Shown: positions 42,481 through 51,427 of the stretch, one piece after another | Layout: the number at the start of each line of letters is the position of its first letter | How positions within the stretch are numbered: the stretch's first letter is position 1 | Assembly: GCF_014192275.1 (NCBI RefSeq) | Contig: NZ_JACHXR010000005.1 | Location: forward strand, 266,210-330,209 | Source: Halomonas stenophila | Lineage (GTDB): Bacteria > Pseudomonadota > Gammaproteobacteria > Pseudomonadales > Halomonadaceae | Length of the DNA: 64,000 nt | Direction: 5' to 3' | Program-made: the position numbers and the translations under genes | The notes under the pieces: model-generated | Seen by the model: the letters and a program-made list of their open reading frames with translations, nothing else | Databases searched by the model: none | What the model was told of the DNA's origin: nothing

Positions 42481-43929
42481 TCAGCCGACCCACTGGGTGG
42501 CCTGGGCGAACATCAGGAAGCCCAGGGAAATCAGCACCCAGGTGCAGAACAGCGGGAAGAAGAACTTGACCCATTTCTGCCAGGGCACACCGGCCAGCGC
42601 CAGGGTCGCCATGAAGTAGCCGGAGGTGGGGTAGAGGATATTGCCGATCCCGTCGCCCAGCTGGTAGGCGAGTACCGCGGTCTGACGGGTGACGCCGATG
42701 AGATCGGCCAGCGGTCCCATGATCGGCATGGTGACCAGGGCTTGTCCGCTGCCGGAAGGCACCACGAAGTTGAAGCCGAGCTGGGCGAAGTACATGCCGA
42801 TGGCCGACAGCAGGGTGGGCAGCTCGCCGACCAGGTTGCCGAGCCCGAAGACCAGGGTGTCCATGATCTGGCCATCCTCGAGTACCACGGCGACGCCGCG
42901 TGCCACGCCGGCGATCATGGCGCCCACCAGCACATCGCGGAAGCCCTTGTTGAAGCCCTCGCAGATGTCCACGGTGGTCAGGCCGGCGATCAGGCCGACG
43001 ACGATCCCCATGATGATGAACAGCCCGGCCATCTCCATCATGAACCAGCCCTGGGCCAGCACGCCATAGACCAGCAGGGCGAGGAAGGCGAAGGTCGCCA
43101 GGGCGGCCAGCTTCTGGCGAGGCGAGGCGGTCAGGGCGCCCTCGGTGGTGGCGTGCTGATAGGTATGGCGTTTCTCGGCCTCGGCCGGGTCATCCAGCAT
43201 CAGGCTCTGGGTCGGATCGTGCTGAACCCGGCGGGCATAGCGCATCACGAAGAAGATGCCGGCGCCCAGCACGGCGGCGAACGCCAGGGCACGCAGGCCG
43301 AAGCCGGAATAGAGCGGCAGGTTGGCGAGCTGCTGGCCGAGCCCCGTGTTGATGGGGTTGAGGACGCCGGTGGTGAAGCCCGCGGTGGTGGCGCAAAGCG
43401 CCACGGCGACGGCCGTCACCGAGTCGAAACGCAGGGCGATCATCAGCGGCAGTATGACGGGCACATAGACCAGGGCCAGTTCCTGGGTGCCGATGATGGT
43501 GGCAATCACCGCGAATACCGTCATCAAGACCGGAATCATCAGCAGCCGCTGGTTGGCGAACTTGCGGCTCAGCTTGTCGACGCCGATCTCGATGATGCCC
43601 GTGCGCCTGAGCACCATGAACATGCCGCCGATCATGAAGGTGAAGAACACCACCTGGCCGGCGCTCATCAGGCCGTTGGGGATCGCCAGCATGAAGTCCG
43701 TCAGCCCGACCGGCGTCGACTCGACGAACTGGAAGGATTCGGCGTCGATGGTGGTGCGGCCATTCGGCCCCGGGATGCGCTCGTACTCGCCGGCCGGCAC
43801 GAAGTAGGTGGCGATCGACGCAAGAGCAATGAAAAAGAACAGGATCACATAGATGTGGGGGATCTGAAGCGCTCGCTTGGGCTTGTTGTCGGCGACTTCG
43901 GCTGCACCGGCTTGAGGTTGTTGAGACAT
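42481..43929 (-). CDS. YfcC-family transporter (C4-dicarboxylate carrier superfamily)
   Basis: 482 residues with about 12-13 membrane segments, start MSQQPQAGAAEVADN at 43929 with GAGGT upstream. The frame extends to 44058 but that part has no family resemblance. The sequence has the YfcC/DcuC features FIALASIATYFVPAGEYER near residue 40 and VVPSGSGQALVTMPIMGPLADLIG near residue 398. The family includes arginine/ornithine-type and dicarboxylate carriers; substrate here is unknown. It is convergent with puuE and divergent from allAE, so ureide catabolism is a contextual guess. Confidence 0.88.
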   Translation of the reverse strand: MSQQPQAGAAEVADNKPKRALQIPHIYVILFFFIALASIATYFVPAGEYERIPGPNGRTTIDAESFQFVESTPVGLTDFMLAIPNGLMSAGQVVFFTFMIGGMFMVLRRTGIIEIGVDKLSRKFANQRLLMIPVLMTVFAVIATIIGTQELALVYVPVILPLMIALRFDSVTAVAVALCATTAGFTTGVLNPINTGLGQQLANLPLYSGFGLRALAFAAVLGAGIFFVMRYARRVQHDPTQSLMLDDPAEAEKRHTYQHATTEGALTASPRQKLAALATFAFLALLVYGVLAQGWFMMEMAGLFIIMGIVVGLIAGLTTVDICEGFNKGFRDVLVGAMIAGVARGVAVVLEDGQIMDTLVFGLGNLVGELPTLLSAIGMYFAQLGFNFVVPSGSGQALVTMPIMGPLADLIGVTRQTAVLAYQLGDGIGNILYPTSGYFMATLALAGVPWQKWVKFFFPLFCTWVLISLGFLMFAQATQWVG

Positions 43930-44360
43930 GCGGGACCTCGGGTTGTTGTTGGATCTCGGGGGAGCCGCATCATCGCCCTTGCCGGGCGGATGGGCTCGGG
44001 ACATCGCGTGGGTACCGGTCGCTGAGGGGTTGCCGGTCCTCACGAATGAAGTGGTCACTTGATTAGTCGCGACCGACGCTGTGGGTCGCGAGCGTTGTCG
44101 TGCGTCCTCCTCTTTGGCTGTCGAGTCATTGCCGGATTGAAGCTCAATGTGGAAGGAATTTCCACAATTATTTTTTCATCAATCTGTCGATATTGAAATT
44201 TCCGTTTCGACGGCTAAGATGGTCGTACGGGCTGACCCGAAGGTCAATGGCCGTTGCTGGGGAGGTTCCGCCTCGAGCTCGGCCCCCGTCGCCATTGGCA
44301 GTCCGTCTGGACCGTCTGCCATGCCCGGGAGGGGTGGTCATCTCACAGAGAGGAGGTTGT
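43930..44360. promoter_or_regulatory. divergent promoter region, YfcC carrier / allAE
   Basis: 431 bases with no credible gene. The AT-rich part at 44146-44215 carries the IclR-like palindrome 44148-44166 and probably the allA promoter. Ribosome site AGGAGG at 44351-44356 belongs to allA. Confidence 0.5.
44148..44166. promoter_or_regulatory. IclR-like operator upstream of allA
   Basis: TGTGGAA-N5-TTCCACA, perfect 7-base arms with a 5-base spacer, the same architecture as the sites at glcD and gcl. It lies 195 bases upstream of allA. Confidence 0.6.
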
Positions 44361-44894
44361 ATGCTGGAACTCGAGGCCCGTCCCCTGACCCCGGAGGCCT
44401 TCGCGCCGTTCGGCGACGTGATCGATACGCGCACGTCCGACTACTTCCATATCAACGCCGGTCGCACCCGGCGCTACCACGACCTGGCCAGGGTCGAGAC
44501 CCTGGGCGAGCAGGCCAGGGCGCTGATCAGCATCTTCGTCAGCCAGCCCATCGAGGTGCCGCTCGAGCTGTCGTTCCTGGAGCGCCATCCCCAGGGCAGC
44601 CAGGCCTTCATGCCGCTGCACGAGGAACGTTTCCTGGTGGTGGTGGCGCCGCCCGGCGACACGATCGATCCGAACGCGGTACGTGCCTTCGTCACCGACG
44701 GCCGCCAGGGCGTCAACTACCGGGCCGGCACCTGGCATGCCATCCAGTCGGTGCTGGGGTGCGAGGGCGAGTTCCTGGTGGTGGATCGTGGCGGCGAGGG
44801 CAACAACTGCGACGAGTACCCCATCGACATCCGCGTGACCCTGCCGGAAGGCTTGGCCGTCGCGTCTACCAGCGAACAAGAGGAAACCCCATGA
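44361..44894 (+). CDS. allA: ureidoglycolate lyase
   Basis: 177 residues of the AllA cupin fold. LTPEAFAPFGDVID at the start, LPLEL-type SFLERHPQGSQAFMPLHEERFLVVVA near residue 75 and NYRAGTWHAIQSVLG near residue 118 are diagnostic. It splits ureidoglycolate to glyoxylate and urea, feeding Gcl. AGGAGG lies five bases before the ATG. It overlaps allE as ATGA, so the two are translationally coupled. Confidence 0.95.
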   Translation: MLELEARPLTPEAFAPFGDVIDTRTSDYFHINAGRTRRYHDLARVETLGEQARALISIFVSQPIEVPLELSFLERHPQGSQAFMPLHEERFLVVVAPPGDTIDPNAVRAFVTDGRQGVNYRAGTWHAIQSVLGCEGEFLVVDRGGEGNNCDEYPIDIRVTLPEGLAVASTSEQEETP

Positions 44895-45727
44895 GCCAGC
44901 GTCAGTACTATGCCCCCCAGGGTGGCCACCCCGGCCAGAAGGTGATGACCACCGACCGCGCGATGTTCACGGAGGCCTTCGCGGTCATTCCCAAGGGCGT
45001 CTATCGTGACATCGTCACCAGCAAGCTGCCTCACTGGGAGAACACCCGCCTGTGGGTGCTGTCGCGTCCGCTGTCCGGCTTCGCCGAGACCTTCTCCCAG
45101 TACATCATGGAAGTCTCCCCCGGCGGCGGCAGCGAGCGTCCCGAGAGCGACCCGGGCGCCGAGGGCGTGCTCTTCGTGGTGGAGGGCGAGATGGTGCTGA
45201 CCATCGCCGGCGAGAAGCATCGCATGGAGCCCGGCGGCTATGCCTTCATCCCGCCGGGCAGCGACTGGCAACTGCGCAACGAGTCCGATGCCCCGGTGCG
45301 TTTCCACTGGATCCGCAAGGCCTACGAGTTCGTCGACGGCATCGAGGTGCCCGAGGCCTTCGTGGTCAACGAGAACGACATCGCGCCGACGGTGATGCCG
45401 GACTGCAACGAGGTCTGGGCCACCACCCGCTTCGTCGACCAGGACGACCTGCGTCACGACATGCACGTGACCATCGTCACCTTCCAGCCCGGCGGCGTGA
45501 TTCCCTTCGACGAGACCCACGTCATGGAGCACGGCCTCTACGTGCTCGAGGGCAAGGCGGTCTACCACCTCAATCAGCAGTGGGTCGAGGTCGAGGCCGG
45601 CGACTACATGTGGCTGCGCGCCTTCTGCCCGCAGGCCTGCTACGCGGGTGGCCCGGGCCCCTTCCGTTACCTGCTCTACAAGGACGTCAACCGGCATATG
45701 GCGCTGCCCTACAGCAAGCGTCGTTGA
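44891..45727 (+). CDS. allE: (S)-ureidoglycine aminohydrolase
   Basis: 278-residue bicupin. The C-terminal cupin has the manganese-site region PFDETHVMEHGLYVLEGKAVYHLN (E and H ligands). The N-terminal cupin is VLFVVEGEMVLTIAGEKHRMEPGGYAFIPPG. It converts S-ureidoglycine to S-ureidoglycolate plus ammonia, the substrate of the overlapping AllA. AllE requires AllC (allantoate amidohydrolase) to supply ureidoglycine, and no AllC gene is in the window. Confidence 0.95.
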   Translation: MSQRQYYAPQGGHPGQKVMTTDRAMFTEAFAVIPKGVYRDIVTSKLPHWENTRLWVLSRPLSGFAETFSQYIMEVSPGGGSERPESDPGAEGVLFVVEGEMVLTIAGEKHRMEPGGYAFIPPGSDWQLRNESDAPVRFHWIRKAYEFVDGIEVPEAFVVNENDIAPTVMPDCNEVWATTRFVDQDDLRHDMHVTIVTFQPGGVIPFDETHVMEHGLYVLEGKAVYHLNQQWVEVEAGDYMWLRAFCPQACYAGGPGPFRYLLYKDVNRHMALPYSKRR

Positions 45728-45731
45728 GTCA

Positions 45732-45928
45732 GCACGGATTTATTGCTGCGCTCGACGACCCACATGGACGTGGGAAGTGCGTTGGCCCGTCCGGAACGGG
45801 CCTAGCGATCCTGGCCGCCGGCGGTGCCGAGGCGTCGGACCGTCGCCATCCTCATGTAGCAGGCTACACTCCGGTGGCTGTGCTCCGGCGGCGACCAGCC
45901 TCTCTTCGCTCGCGACATAAATCCGCAC
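45732..45928. repeat. MITE/REP-like element with inverted ends
   Basis: About 197 bases with inverted termini: GCACGGATTTAT at 45732-45743 and ATAAATCCGCAC at 45917-45928 (10 of 12 match; CGGATTTAT is perfect). Internal hairpins include GGCCCGT/ACGGGCC at 45784-45790 and 45796-45802. It begins four bases after the allE stop and encodes nothing credible; a minus-strand frame is Arg/Gly/Pro-rich. The form suggests a non-autonomous transposed or repeated element. Confidence 0.5.
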
Positions 45929-45973
45929 TACTCAAAATGTTTCTTTAGGCTCTCAGGCTTTGCCTGGGATATG

Positions 45974-45999
45974 CGACACCCGCCCTTCGGCGGGTGTCG
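45974..45999. terminator. hairpin between allE and the GntR gene
   Basis: CGACACCCGCC at 45974-45984 and GGCGGGTGTCG at 45989-45999 with loop CTTC. A perfect 11-base stem between convergent genes, 30 bases past the GntR stop. It likely serves both directions. Confidence 0.7.
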
Positions 46000-46028
46000 T
46001 CGTTCATGGAGAGGGGGGAGGGGCGTCG

Positions 46029-46730
46029 TCAGCTGCGATTGATATCGGTGATGGAGTCGCCGGTGTGCTGGACGTGGTCGGCCAGCAGGCGCCGGGCGCG
46101 CTCGCCGTCCCGGGCCTTGAGTGCCTCGAGGATGGCGCGGTGCTCGTCGGTGGATTCCTGCCAGCGGCCGATGCGGTCCAGCGCCAGGTAACGGGCTCGC
46201 TCGAGACGGCCGAGCAGGCGGCGGTGGGTCTCCTCGAGGACCGGGTTCTTGGCGCCCGCCACCAGCTGGGCGTGGATGCGCTGGTTGAGTTCGAAGTAGG
46301 CGTCCCGGTCGCCCTTCTCGTGGAGCTTCTCGAGGCGCTCCTGCAGGGCCTCGAGCTGCTTGAGTTCGGTGTTGGTCATGCGCTCGGCGGCCAGGGCCAC
46401 GGCCAGGCTCTCGATGCCGGCCTCCACCTCGAAGAGGTGTTCGAGCTCCCGGGGATCGATGCGGGTGACCACGGCGTTGCGGTTGCGGCGGGTGGCGATC
46501 AGTCCCTCGCTGGCCAGCATGCGCAGGGCCTCGCGCAAGGGGGTGCGCGAGATGCCCAGCTGGTCGCAAAGGGCCGGCTCGACGATCCGCTCGCCCGGCG
46601 CCAGCTCGCCGTGGACGATCATCCGCTGCAGCACCCGGTAGGCCTCCTGGGCGAGCGAGGTGGTCTGGATGCGTCGCCGGTTGGCGGTATCGTCGGCGAC
46701 GGGCGCCTCGGTGTCCGTGGTCATGGGCAT
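46029..46730 (-). CDS. GntR-family (FCD) regulator
   Basis: 233 residues. A GntR winged helix (residues 25-90, LCDQLGISRTPLREALRMLASEGLI) is followed by an FCD domain (EVEAGIESLAVALAAERM, LNQRIHAQLVAGAKNPVL, DEHRAILEALKARDGERA). Starts at 46730 or 46724 are possible; the AAGGAG spacing favours 46724. A GTATAC core (AGTATACG at 46780-46787) lies 50 bases upstream and may be an autoregulatory site. It ends the TRAP-racemase gene set running on the same strand and probably controls it. Confidence 0.9.
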   Translation of the reverse strand: MPMTTDTEAPVADDTANRRRIQTTSLAQEAYRVLQRMIVHGELAPGERIVEPALCDQLGISRTPLREALRMLASEGLIATRRNRNAVVTRIDPRELEHLFEVEAGIESLAVALAAERMTNTELKQLEALQERLEKLHEKGDRDAYFELNQRIHAQLVAGAKNPVLEETHRRLLGRLERARYLALDRIGRWQESTDEHRAILEALKARDGERARRLLADHVQHTGDSITDINRS

Positions 46731-46779
46731 GGTCTCCTTGGGTCGAGGGGTCGCGAGGCTCGAGGGCCAGGATGCGTAC

Positions 46780-46787
46780 AGTATACG
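46780..46787. promoter_or_regulatory. GTATAC-core site upstream of the GntR gene
   Basis: ACAGTATACGGTG, a weaker member of the GTATAC family, 50 bases before the GntR start. It lies in the short gap after the racemase-like gene, suggesting an own promoter. Confidence 0.4.
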
Positions 46788-46842
46788 GTGTCCGGACGCG
46801 AGCCGAGAAGGCCGCCGGCCCGCCGCGACGGCGGGCCGGAGA

Positions 46843-47607
46843 TCAGGCGCCCTGGGTGGCGAGCGGCTGGCGGCCGACCAGGCGTGACAGGGCGTCGGTC
46901 AGGCCCCGGCAGTCCTTGGTGGGGGGAGCGGCGAAGCTGCCGCCGCTGGGGGCGGTGGGCGCCAGGTCGACCATGGCCTGGGCCTGGTGGAGGGCGCAGG
47001 TCACCCCGTCCAGGGCCGGCACCGGCAGGCGGTGCGCCACCGTGCGGGCCAGCCCCGCCAGGGGAGCGCCGGCCAGGATCAGCACGTCGGCGCCGTCGTC
47101 GGCCACGGCGCGCTCGGCCAGTGCGACCAGGCGCTCGCCCTGGTCCTCCTGGACGTGGCCGATATGGGCCAGCGGTTCGTCGAGGGCGCGGATGCTGGCC
47201 AGGCGCTCGGCGAAGCCGTAGGCGGCGATGGTCTCCCGATACCAGGCCTGGATGCGCTGGGAGATGGCGATCACCGAGAAGCGGCTGCCCTGCTGGCAGG
47301 CGCTGACCAGGGCGGCCTCGGTCATGCCCACCACCGGGATGGGCAGGATCTCGCGCAGCGCGGTGAGGCCGGGGTCGCCGAAGGCGGCGACCACCACCGC
47401 ATCGTGCTCTGCATGGGCCTCGGCGGCGACCTGCATGGCGGCATAGCCGCCGATCTGGGCCTCGGCCCGGGTCTCGATATAGGCCACGCCGAAGGGGGCG
47501 GTGGCCATGGTCAGCTCGGTGCCGGGCCGGGTGCTGCGCCGCGCCTCGGCCTCGATCAGACGGGTCACGTCCGCGGAGATGTTGGGGTTGATGACCAGAA
47601 GTTTCAT
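46843..47607 (-). CDS. Asp/Glu racemase-family protein lacking the catalytic cysteines
   Basis: 254 residues with the racemase start MKLLVINPNISADVTRLIEAEA and the region APFGVAYIETRAEAQIGGYAA. At the two usual cysteine positions it has Ala75 (VVVAAFGDPGL) and LILAGAPLAG. A subfamily with these changes exists, and its function is not established; it may be an isomerase with another mechanism. It follows the TRAP dctPQM genes on the same strand, so its substrate is probably what that TRAP system imports. Confidence 0.85.
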   Translation of the reverse strand: MKLLVINPNISADVTRLIEAEARRSTRPGTELTMATAPFGVAYIETRAEAQIGGYAAMQVAAEAHAEHDAVVVAAFGDPGLTALREILPIPVVGMTEAALVSACQQGSRFSVIAISQRIQAWYRETIAAYGFAERLASIRALDEPLAHIGHVQEDQGERLVALAERAVADDGADVLILAGAPLAGLARTVAHRLPVPALDGVTCALHQAQAMVDLAPTAPSGGSFAAPPTKDCRGLTDALSRLVGRQPLATQGA

Positions 47608-47716
47608 GGCGTGTTCTCTTGTCGTTCCTTGTTGGCGTCGGTGTTCCAGGCGCAGGGGCCCGGCCCCACCCGTGGGGCGGGGACGCGCGTCGTCTTTCTT
47701 TCGTTTCTCGGGGTGG

Positions 47717-48997
47717 TCAGTAGCCCAGGGCGCGGGGCAGCCAGGTGACGATGCCGGGGAAGGCGATGCAGGCGATCAGCACCACGTACTGGAAGGCGAT
47801 GAACGGCCAGGCACTCTTCATCAGTTCGTTGAGGCTGAGGTTGGAGATGCCGCACATCACGAACAGCAGTACGCCCACCGGGGGCGTCATCATGCCCACC
47901 ACCAGGTTCATCACGAACAGGAAGCCGAACAGCAGCGGGTCGATGCCGTAGGCCAGGGCGATGGGTGCCAGCAGCGGCACCAGCATGATGTAGGCGGCGT
48001 TGGACTCGATGAACATGCCCACCCCGATCAGCAGGGCCATGACCAGCAGCAGGAACATCAGCGGATCGGAGGTGACGCCCTGGATCCAGTTGGTGAGCTG
48101 CATCGGGATCAGGTCGATGGTGAAGGCGAAGGTCATGGTCGAGGCGAAGGCGATCAGGGCTCCGACCATGGCGGCGGTCACCGCCGCGTGGAACATCGCC
48201 TTGGGCAGGTCCGACAGGCGCAGCTGGCGGGTCACGAAGAAGCCGATCAGCAGGGCGTAGACCACGGCGATGGCGGCCCCCTCGGTGGGCGTGAAGGCGC
48301 CGGCGACGATGCCGCCGACCACCACGATGGGCATCAGCAGGATCGGCAGGGCGCGCCAGGTCTGGACCAGGACGTGCTTGAGCCCGATCTCGCCGCCGGC
48401 CAGCGGATAGCCCCGGCGCATCGAGATGAAGCTGGCCAGGCCCATGAAACCCACCGCCAGGATGACGCCGGGCACCACGCCCGCCATGAAGAGCCCGCCC
48501 ACCGAGACCGAGGAACCGGCCATCAGGGCGTAGACGATCATGGCGTTGCTGGGCGGGATGATGGCGCCCAGGTTGGCGGCCGAGGCGACCACGGCGCTGC
48601 TGTAGCCGGTGTCGTACTGCTGGCGCATGGAGGGCACCAGCGAGCTGCCCAGGGCGCTGGCGCTGGCCACGGCGGCGCCGCTGACCGCGGCCAGCACCAT
48701 GCCGGCGACGATGGCGACGTGGGCCAGGCCGCCGTGGACGCGGCCGATCAGCGAGTTGGCGAAGTCCACCAGGCGCTGCAGGATGCCGGCGGCGACCATC
48801 AGCTCGCCGGCCAGCATGAACAGCGGGATGGCCATCAGCGGGAAGCTGTTGACCGAGTGCATCATGCGCTGGGGCAGCACGGCGAAGTCCATGCCGCCGA
48901 TGTAGAGGCCGACCAGCGAGGCCAGCCCCAGGGCGAAGGCCAGCGGCATGCGCAGCAGGGCGAAGCCCAGGAAGGTGAAGACGATGGCGGGGGTCAT
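47717..48997 (-). CDS. TRAP transporter large permease (DctM family)
   Basis: 426 residues with about 12 membrane segments. Conserved regions: PLFMLAGELMVAAGILQRLVDFANSLIG near residue 58, AANLGAIIPPSNAMIVYALM near residue 140, and MTPPVGVLLFVMCGISN near the end. The start overlaps the dctQ stop as ATGA, with GGAGGG inside dctQ as its ribosome site. Third gene of the P-Q-M set; the racemase-like gene follows. Confidence 0.94.
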   Translation of the reverse strand: MTPAIVFTFLGFALLRMPLAFALGLASLVGLYIGGMDFAVLPQRMMHSVNSFPLMAIPLFMLAGELMVAAGILQRLVDFANSLIGRVHGGLAHVAIVAGMVLAAVSGAAVASASALGSSLVPSMRQQYDTGYSSAVVASAANLGAIIPPSNAMIVYALMAGSSVSVGGLFMAGVVPGVILAVGFMGLASFISMRRGYPLAGGEIGLKHVLVQTWRALPILLMPIVVVGGIVAGAFTPTEGAAIAVVYALLIGFFVTRQLRLSDLPKAMFHAAVTAAMVGALIAFASTMTFAFTIDLIPMQLTNWIQGVTSDPLMFLLLVMALLIGVGMFIESNAAYIMLVPLLAPIALAYGIDPLLFGFLFVMNLVVGMMTPPVGVLLFVMCGISNLSLNELMKSAWPFIAFQYVVLIACIAFPGIVTWLPRALGY

Positions 48998-49551
48998 GAG
49001 TCATTCCCTCCTTGACGGCCGGGGGGCGCGCTGGACAGCGGCTCGAGCCGAGCGGCCTGGGCGATCAGATGCAGGCAACCGTGGCCGGCACAGATCAGCA
49101 CGGCGATGTAGAAGACGGCGGCGGTGATCGGCAGGGTCGGCATCAGCTCCTGCCACTTGTCGGCCACGGCGCCGAGGCTGATCCAGAACAGTGCCGCCAT
49201 GAACACGGCGGCGATCAGCGCCATCAACTGCGCCAGCCGGTCCTGGAGGGCCTTCGGCAGCAGGCTGACCAGGGCGTCGATGCCCACGTGGATGCCCACC
49301 TTGATGCCGTGGGGGATGGCCAGGAAGATCGCCCAGACGAAGAACAGGCGCGACAGCTCGTCGGCGGAGTCGATGGAGGTGCCGAGCACGTAGCGGGCGA
49401 ACACCTGGGCCGAGACCAGCAGGGTCATCAGGCCCATGGCCACCAGGATGGCGAAGTAGGAGCTGCGATCGAGCAACGCCAGGACGTGCAGGAAATGGCG
49501 CTTGAAGGGGCTGGAGGCATACGCCTCCAGCCGGTGCCAGACGGGTGTCAT
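48994..49551 (-). CDS. TRAP transporter small permease (DctQ family)
   Basis: 185 residues with four hydrophobic segments. DctQ hallmark region VSAQVFARYVLGTSIDSADELSRLFFVWAIFLAIP. It overlaps both its neighbours by four bases (ATGA), so the three TRAP genes are translated as a coupled set. Confidence 0.92.
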   Translation of the reverse strand: MTPVWHRLEAYASSPFKRHFLHVLALLDRSSYFAILVAMGLMTLLVSAQVFARYVLGTSIDSADELSRLFFVWAIFLAIPHGIKVGIHVGIDALVSLLPKALQDRLAQLMALIAAVFMAALFWISLGAVADKWQELMPTLPITAAVFYIAVLICAGHGCLHLIAQAARLEPLSSAPPGRQGGNDS

Positions 49552-50546
49552 GACGCGAGCTCCTCGAGCACCCGGTCGACGATGTCCGCGCCGATCTTGT
49601 CGCGCAGGTCATCGACCACGCCCTGGCTGGCCTCACGCAGGGCGCCGCGGGTCTCGTCGTCGATGGGGGTGAACTCCATGCCGCGCTCGATCAGCGTCTC
49701 GCGGGCGGCCTCGTCCTCGTCGGCGGCGGTCTGACGCTGCCAGGCCACGGCCTCGTCCATGGCGGCCTGCACGGCCTGCCGCTCTTGCTCGCTCAGCGAT
49801 TCGAACTTGTCGCGGTTGGCGACCACCACGATGTAGTCGTAGAAGTGGCCGGTGTCGGAGAGGTGCTGCTGCACCTCGTCGAGCCGCTTGGTGCTGATGA
49901 TGCTGTAGGGGTTCTCCTGGCCGTCCAGTACGCCCTGCTGCAGGGCCCCGTAGACCTCGTTGATGTCCATGGAGACCGGGTTGGCGCCGATGGTGCGGAA
50001 GGTGTCCAGGTGGGTCTGGTTGGGTTGCAGGCGGATCTTGAGGTCCTGGAAGTCTTCCAGCGACTCGAGGGGTCGCACGTCGTTGGTGACGTGGCGGAAG
50101 CCCAGCTCCATGTAGCCCAGGGCGGTGAAGCCGGCCTCGGCGAGCTTCTCGTCGAGCAGCTCGCCGATCTCGCCGTCGATCAGCGCGAAGGCGTCCTCGC
50201 GATTGTCGAAGGCGAAGGGCAGGCTCAGGGCCTCGAGCTCCGGTACGGTGCGCGACAGATAGGAGACCCCGATCCAGGTGCCCATGATGGCGCCGGAGGC
50301 GACCTGGTCGACGTTCTCGCCGGCGCCACCGAGCTGCATGTTGGGGAACAGCTGGGCGGTCAGCTCGCCGTCGGTGCGCTCGGCGAGCTGCTCCTGGAAG
50401 ATCGCCATGGCGCGGCTGCTGGAGTGGTCATCGGTGAAGTTGCCGCCGAAGCGCAGGGTGTCGGCACTGGCCATCAGCGGCGAACCGAGACCGAGGGCGA
50501 GCAGCAGGCTGGTGGAGATCCGGGTGATGCGCGTTGTTGTTGTCAT
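49548..50546 (-). CDS. TRAP transporter substrate-binding protein (DctP family)
   Basis: 332 residues. The signal peptide ITRISTSLLLALGLGSPLMASA is followed by DTLRFGGNFTDDHSSSRAM. The conserved binding arginine is in DLKIRLQPNQTHLD near residue 170, followed by NPVSMDINEVYGALQQGVLDGQENP. I start at the ATG at 50546, with AAGGA upstream; the frame continuing to 51617 is antisense to the GntR gene. The ligand is unknown, probably an organic acid linked to the racemase-like and GntR genes downstream. Confidence 0.93.
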   Translation of the reverse strand: MTTTTRITRISTSLLLALGLGSPLMASADTLRFGGNFTDDHSSSRAMAIFQEQLAERTDGELTAQLFPNMQLGGAGENVDQVASGAIMGTWIGVSYLSRTVPELEALSLPFAFDNREDAFALIDGEIGELLDEKLAEAGFTALGYMELGFRHVTNDVRPLESLEDFQDLKIRLQPNQTHLDTFRTIGANPVSMDINEVYGALQQGVLDGQENPYSIISTKRLDEVQQHLSDTGHFYDYIVVVANRDKFESLSEQERQAVQAAMDEAVAWQRQTAADEDEAARETLIERGMEFTPIDDETRGALREASQGVVDDLRDKIGADIVDRVLEELAS

Positions 50547-50620
50547 GCGGTTTTCCTTCGCGGTGGGTGGCGGTGGATGCGCCCGGGGCGCGGTCAAGGA
50601 AAACCATAGGTCAGGATATG

Positions 50621-50694
50621 GATAAATACAAAATACAGAATACGATTTTTTTATTAATACATAAAAATCATAGAGTTGAATATTTGTATTTATC
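50621..50694. promoter_or_regulatory. 12-bp inverted repeat in the TRAP dctP promoter
   Basis: GATAAATACAAA at 50621-50632 and TTTGTATTTATC at 50683-50694 are perfect inverted 12-mers with centres 62 bases apart, about six helical turns, in a very AT-rich gap. This spacing allows looping or paired-dimer binding. It lies 75-148 bases upstream of dctP. Confidence 0.6.
50630..50646. promoter_or_regulatory. GntR-type operator, TRAP copy
   Basis: AAAATACAGAATACGAT, which matches 51538-51554 (AAAATGCAGGATACGAT) at 15 of 17 positions. The two lie on either side of the GntR gene 50729-51427. Confidence 0.6.
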
Positions 50695-50728
50695 GGCATT
50701 GTCCGTCTCGCTGTGCCGCACCACGCCC

Positions 50729-51427
50729 TCAGGCACCGCCCAGTCCCTGGATCACCGCATCGCCGGTCCGGCGCATGTGCTCGCGCATGGCGCGTGACAG
50801 GGCCTCGCCGTCGCGAGCCTCCAGGGCGGCCAGTATCTCGCCGTGTTCCCGGGCCGACTCCTCCCAGCGTCCCAGCTGGAGGTTCGCGGCATAGCGGGCC
50901 CGGGTGACCTTCACCGTCAGCGACGTCTCCAGCTCGAGCAGCACGGCGTTGCCGGCGATCTCGGTCAGCCGCCGGTGCAGCTGCTGGTTGAGCGCGAAGT
51001 ACTCCGGCCGCTCCTGGCGGCGGTAGTGCGCCATCATCCTCTGGTGCAGCTCGCGGATCTCCGCGATCTCGGCCTCGCCGGCGCGGCTCGCCAGCAGCCG
51101 CCCGGACAGCCCCTCCAGTTCCACCATGACCTCGAACAGGTCGGCGACTTCCCCCGGCTCCACCTCGGTCACCTTGGCGCCGCGGTTGGGCAGCAGCTCG
51201 ACGAGCCCCTCGTTGGCCAGCACCTTGAGCGCCTCGCGCAGCGGCGTGCGTGAGACCTCGAAGGTCTCGCAGAGCCGTTTCTCCGAGATTCGGCTGCCCG
51301 GTGGCAGCTCGCCCTCCAGCACCATCTCGCGCAGGCGCTCGGCGACCGCCTCGTAGAGCGACAGGCGCCGTAGTCGCGGCTGCGGCGGGGTGTCCTGGCG
51401 GGTGGCGAGGTCGGTGGTGTCGTCCAT
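50729..51427 (-). CDS. GntR-family (FCD) regulator between two TRAP operons
   Basis: 232 residues from the ATG at 51427 (AGGAG six bases upstream). Winged helix LSLYEAVAERLREMVLEGELPPG to LCETFEVSRTPLREALKVLANEGLVELL, then FCD domain with VMVELEGLSGRLLA, LNQQLHRRLTEIAGN and EHGEILAALEARDGEAL. It is divergent from the 51.5-57.7 kb operon and upstream of the minus-strand TRAP set. Matching 17-mers on both sides of it suggest that it controls both operons. Confidence 0.9.
   Translation of the reverse strand: MDDTTDLATRQDTPPQPRLRRLSLYEAVAERLREMVLEGELPPGSRISEKRLCETFEVSRTPLREALKVLANEGLVELLPNRGAKVTEVEPGEVADLFEVMVELEGLSGRLLASRAGEAEIAEIRELHQRMMAHYRRQERPEYFALNQQLHRRLTEIAGNAVLLELETSLTVKVTRARYAANLQLGRWEESAREHGEILAALEARDGEALSRAMREHMRRTGDAVIQGLGGA

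Noticed and set aside
45740..45928. 62-codon minus-strand frame inside the MITE-like element
   Set aside because: Arg/Gly/Pro-rich translation explained by the hairpins of the element; no start signal.
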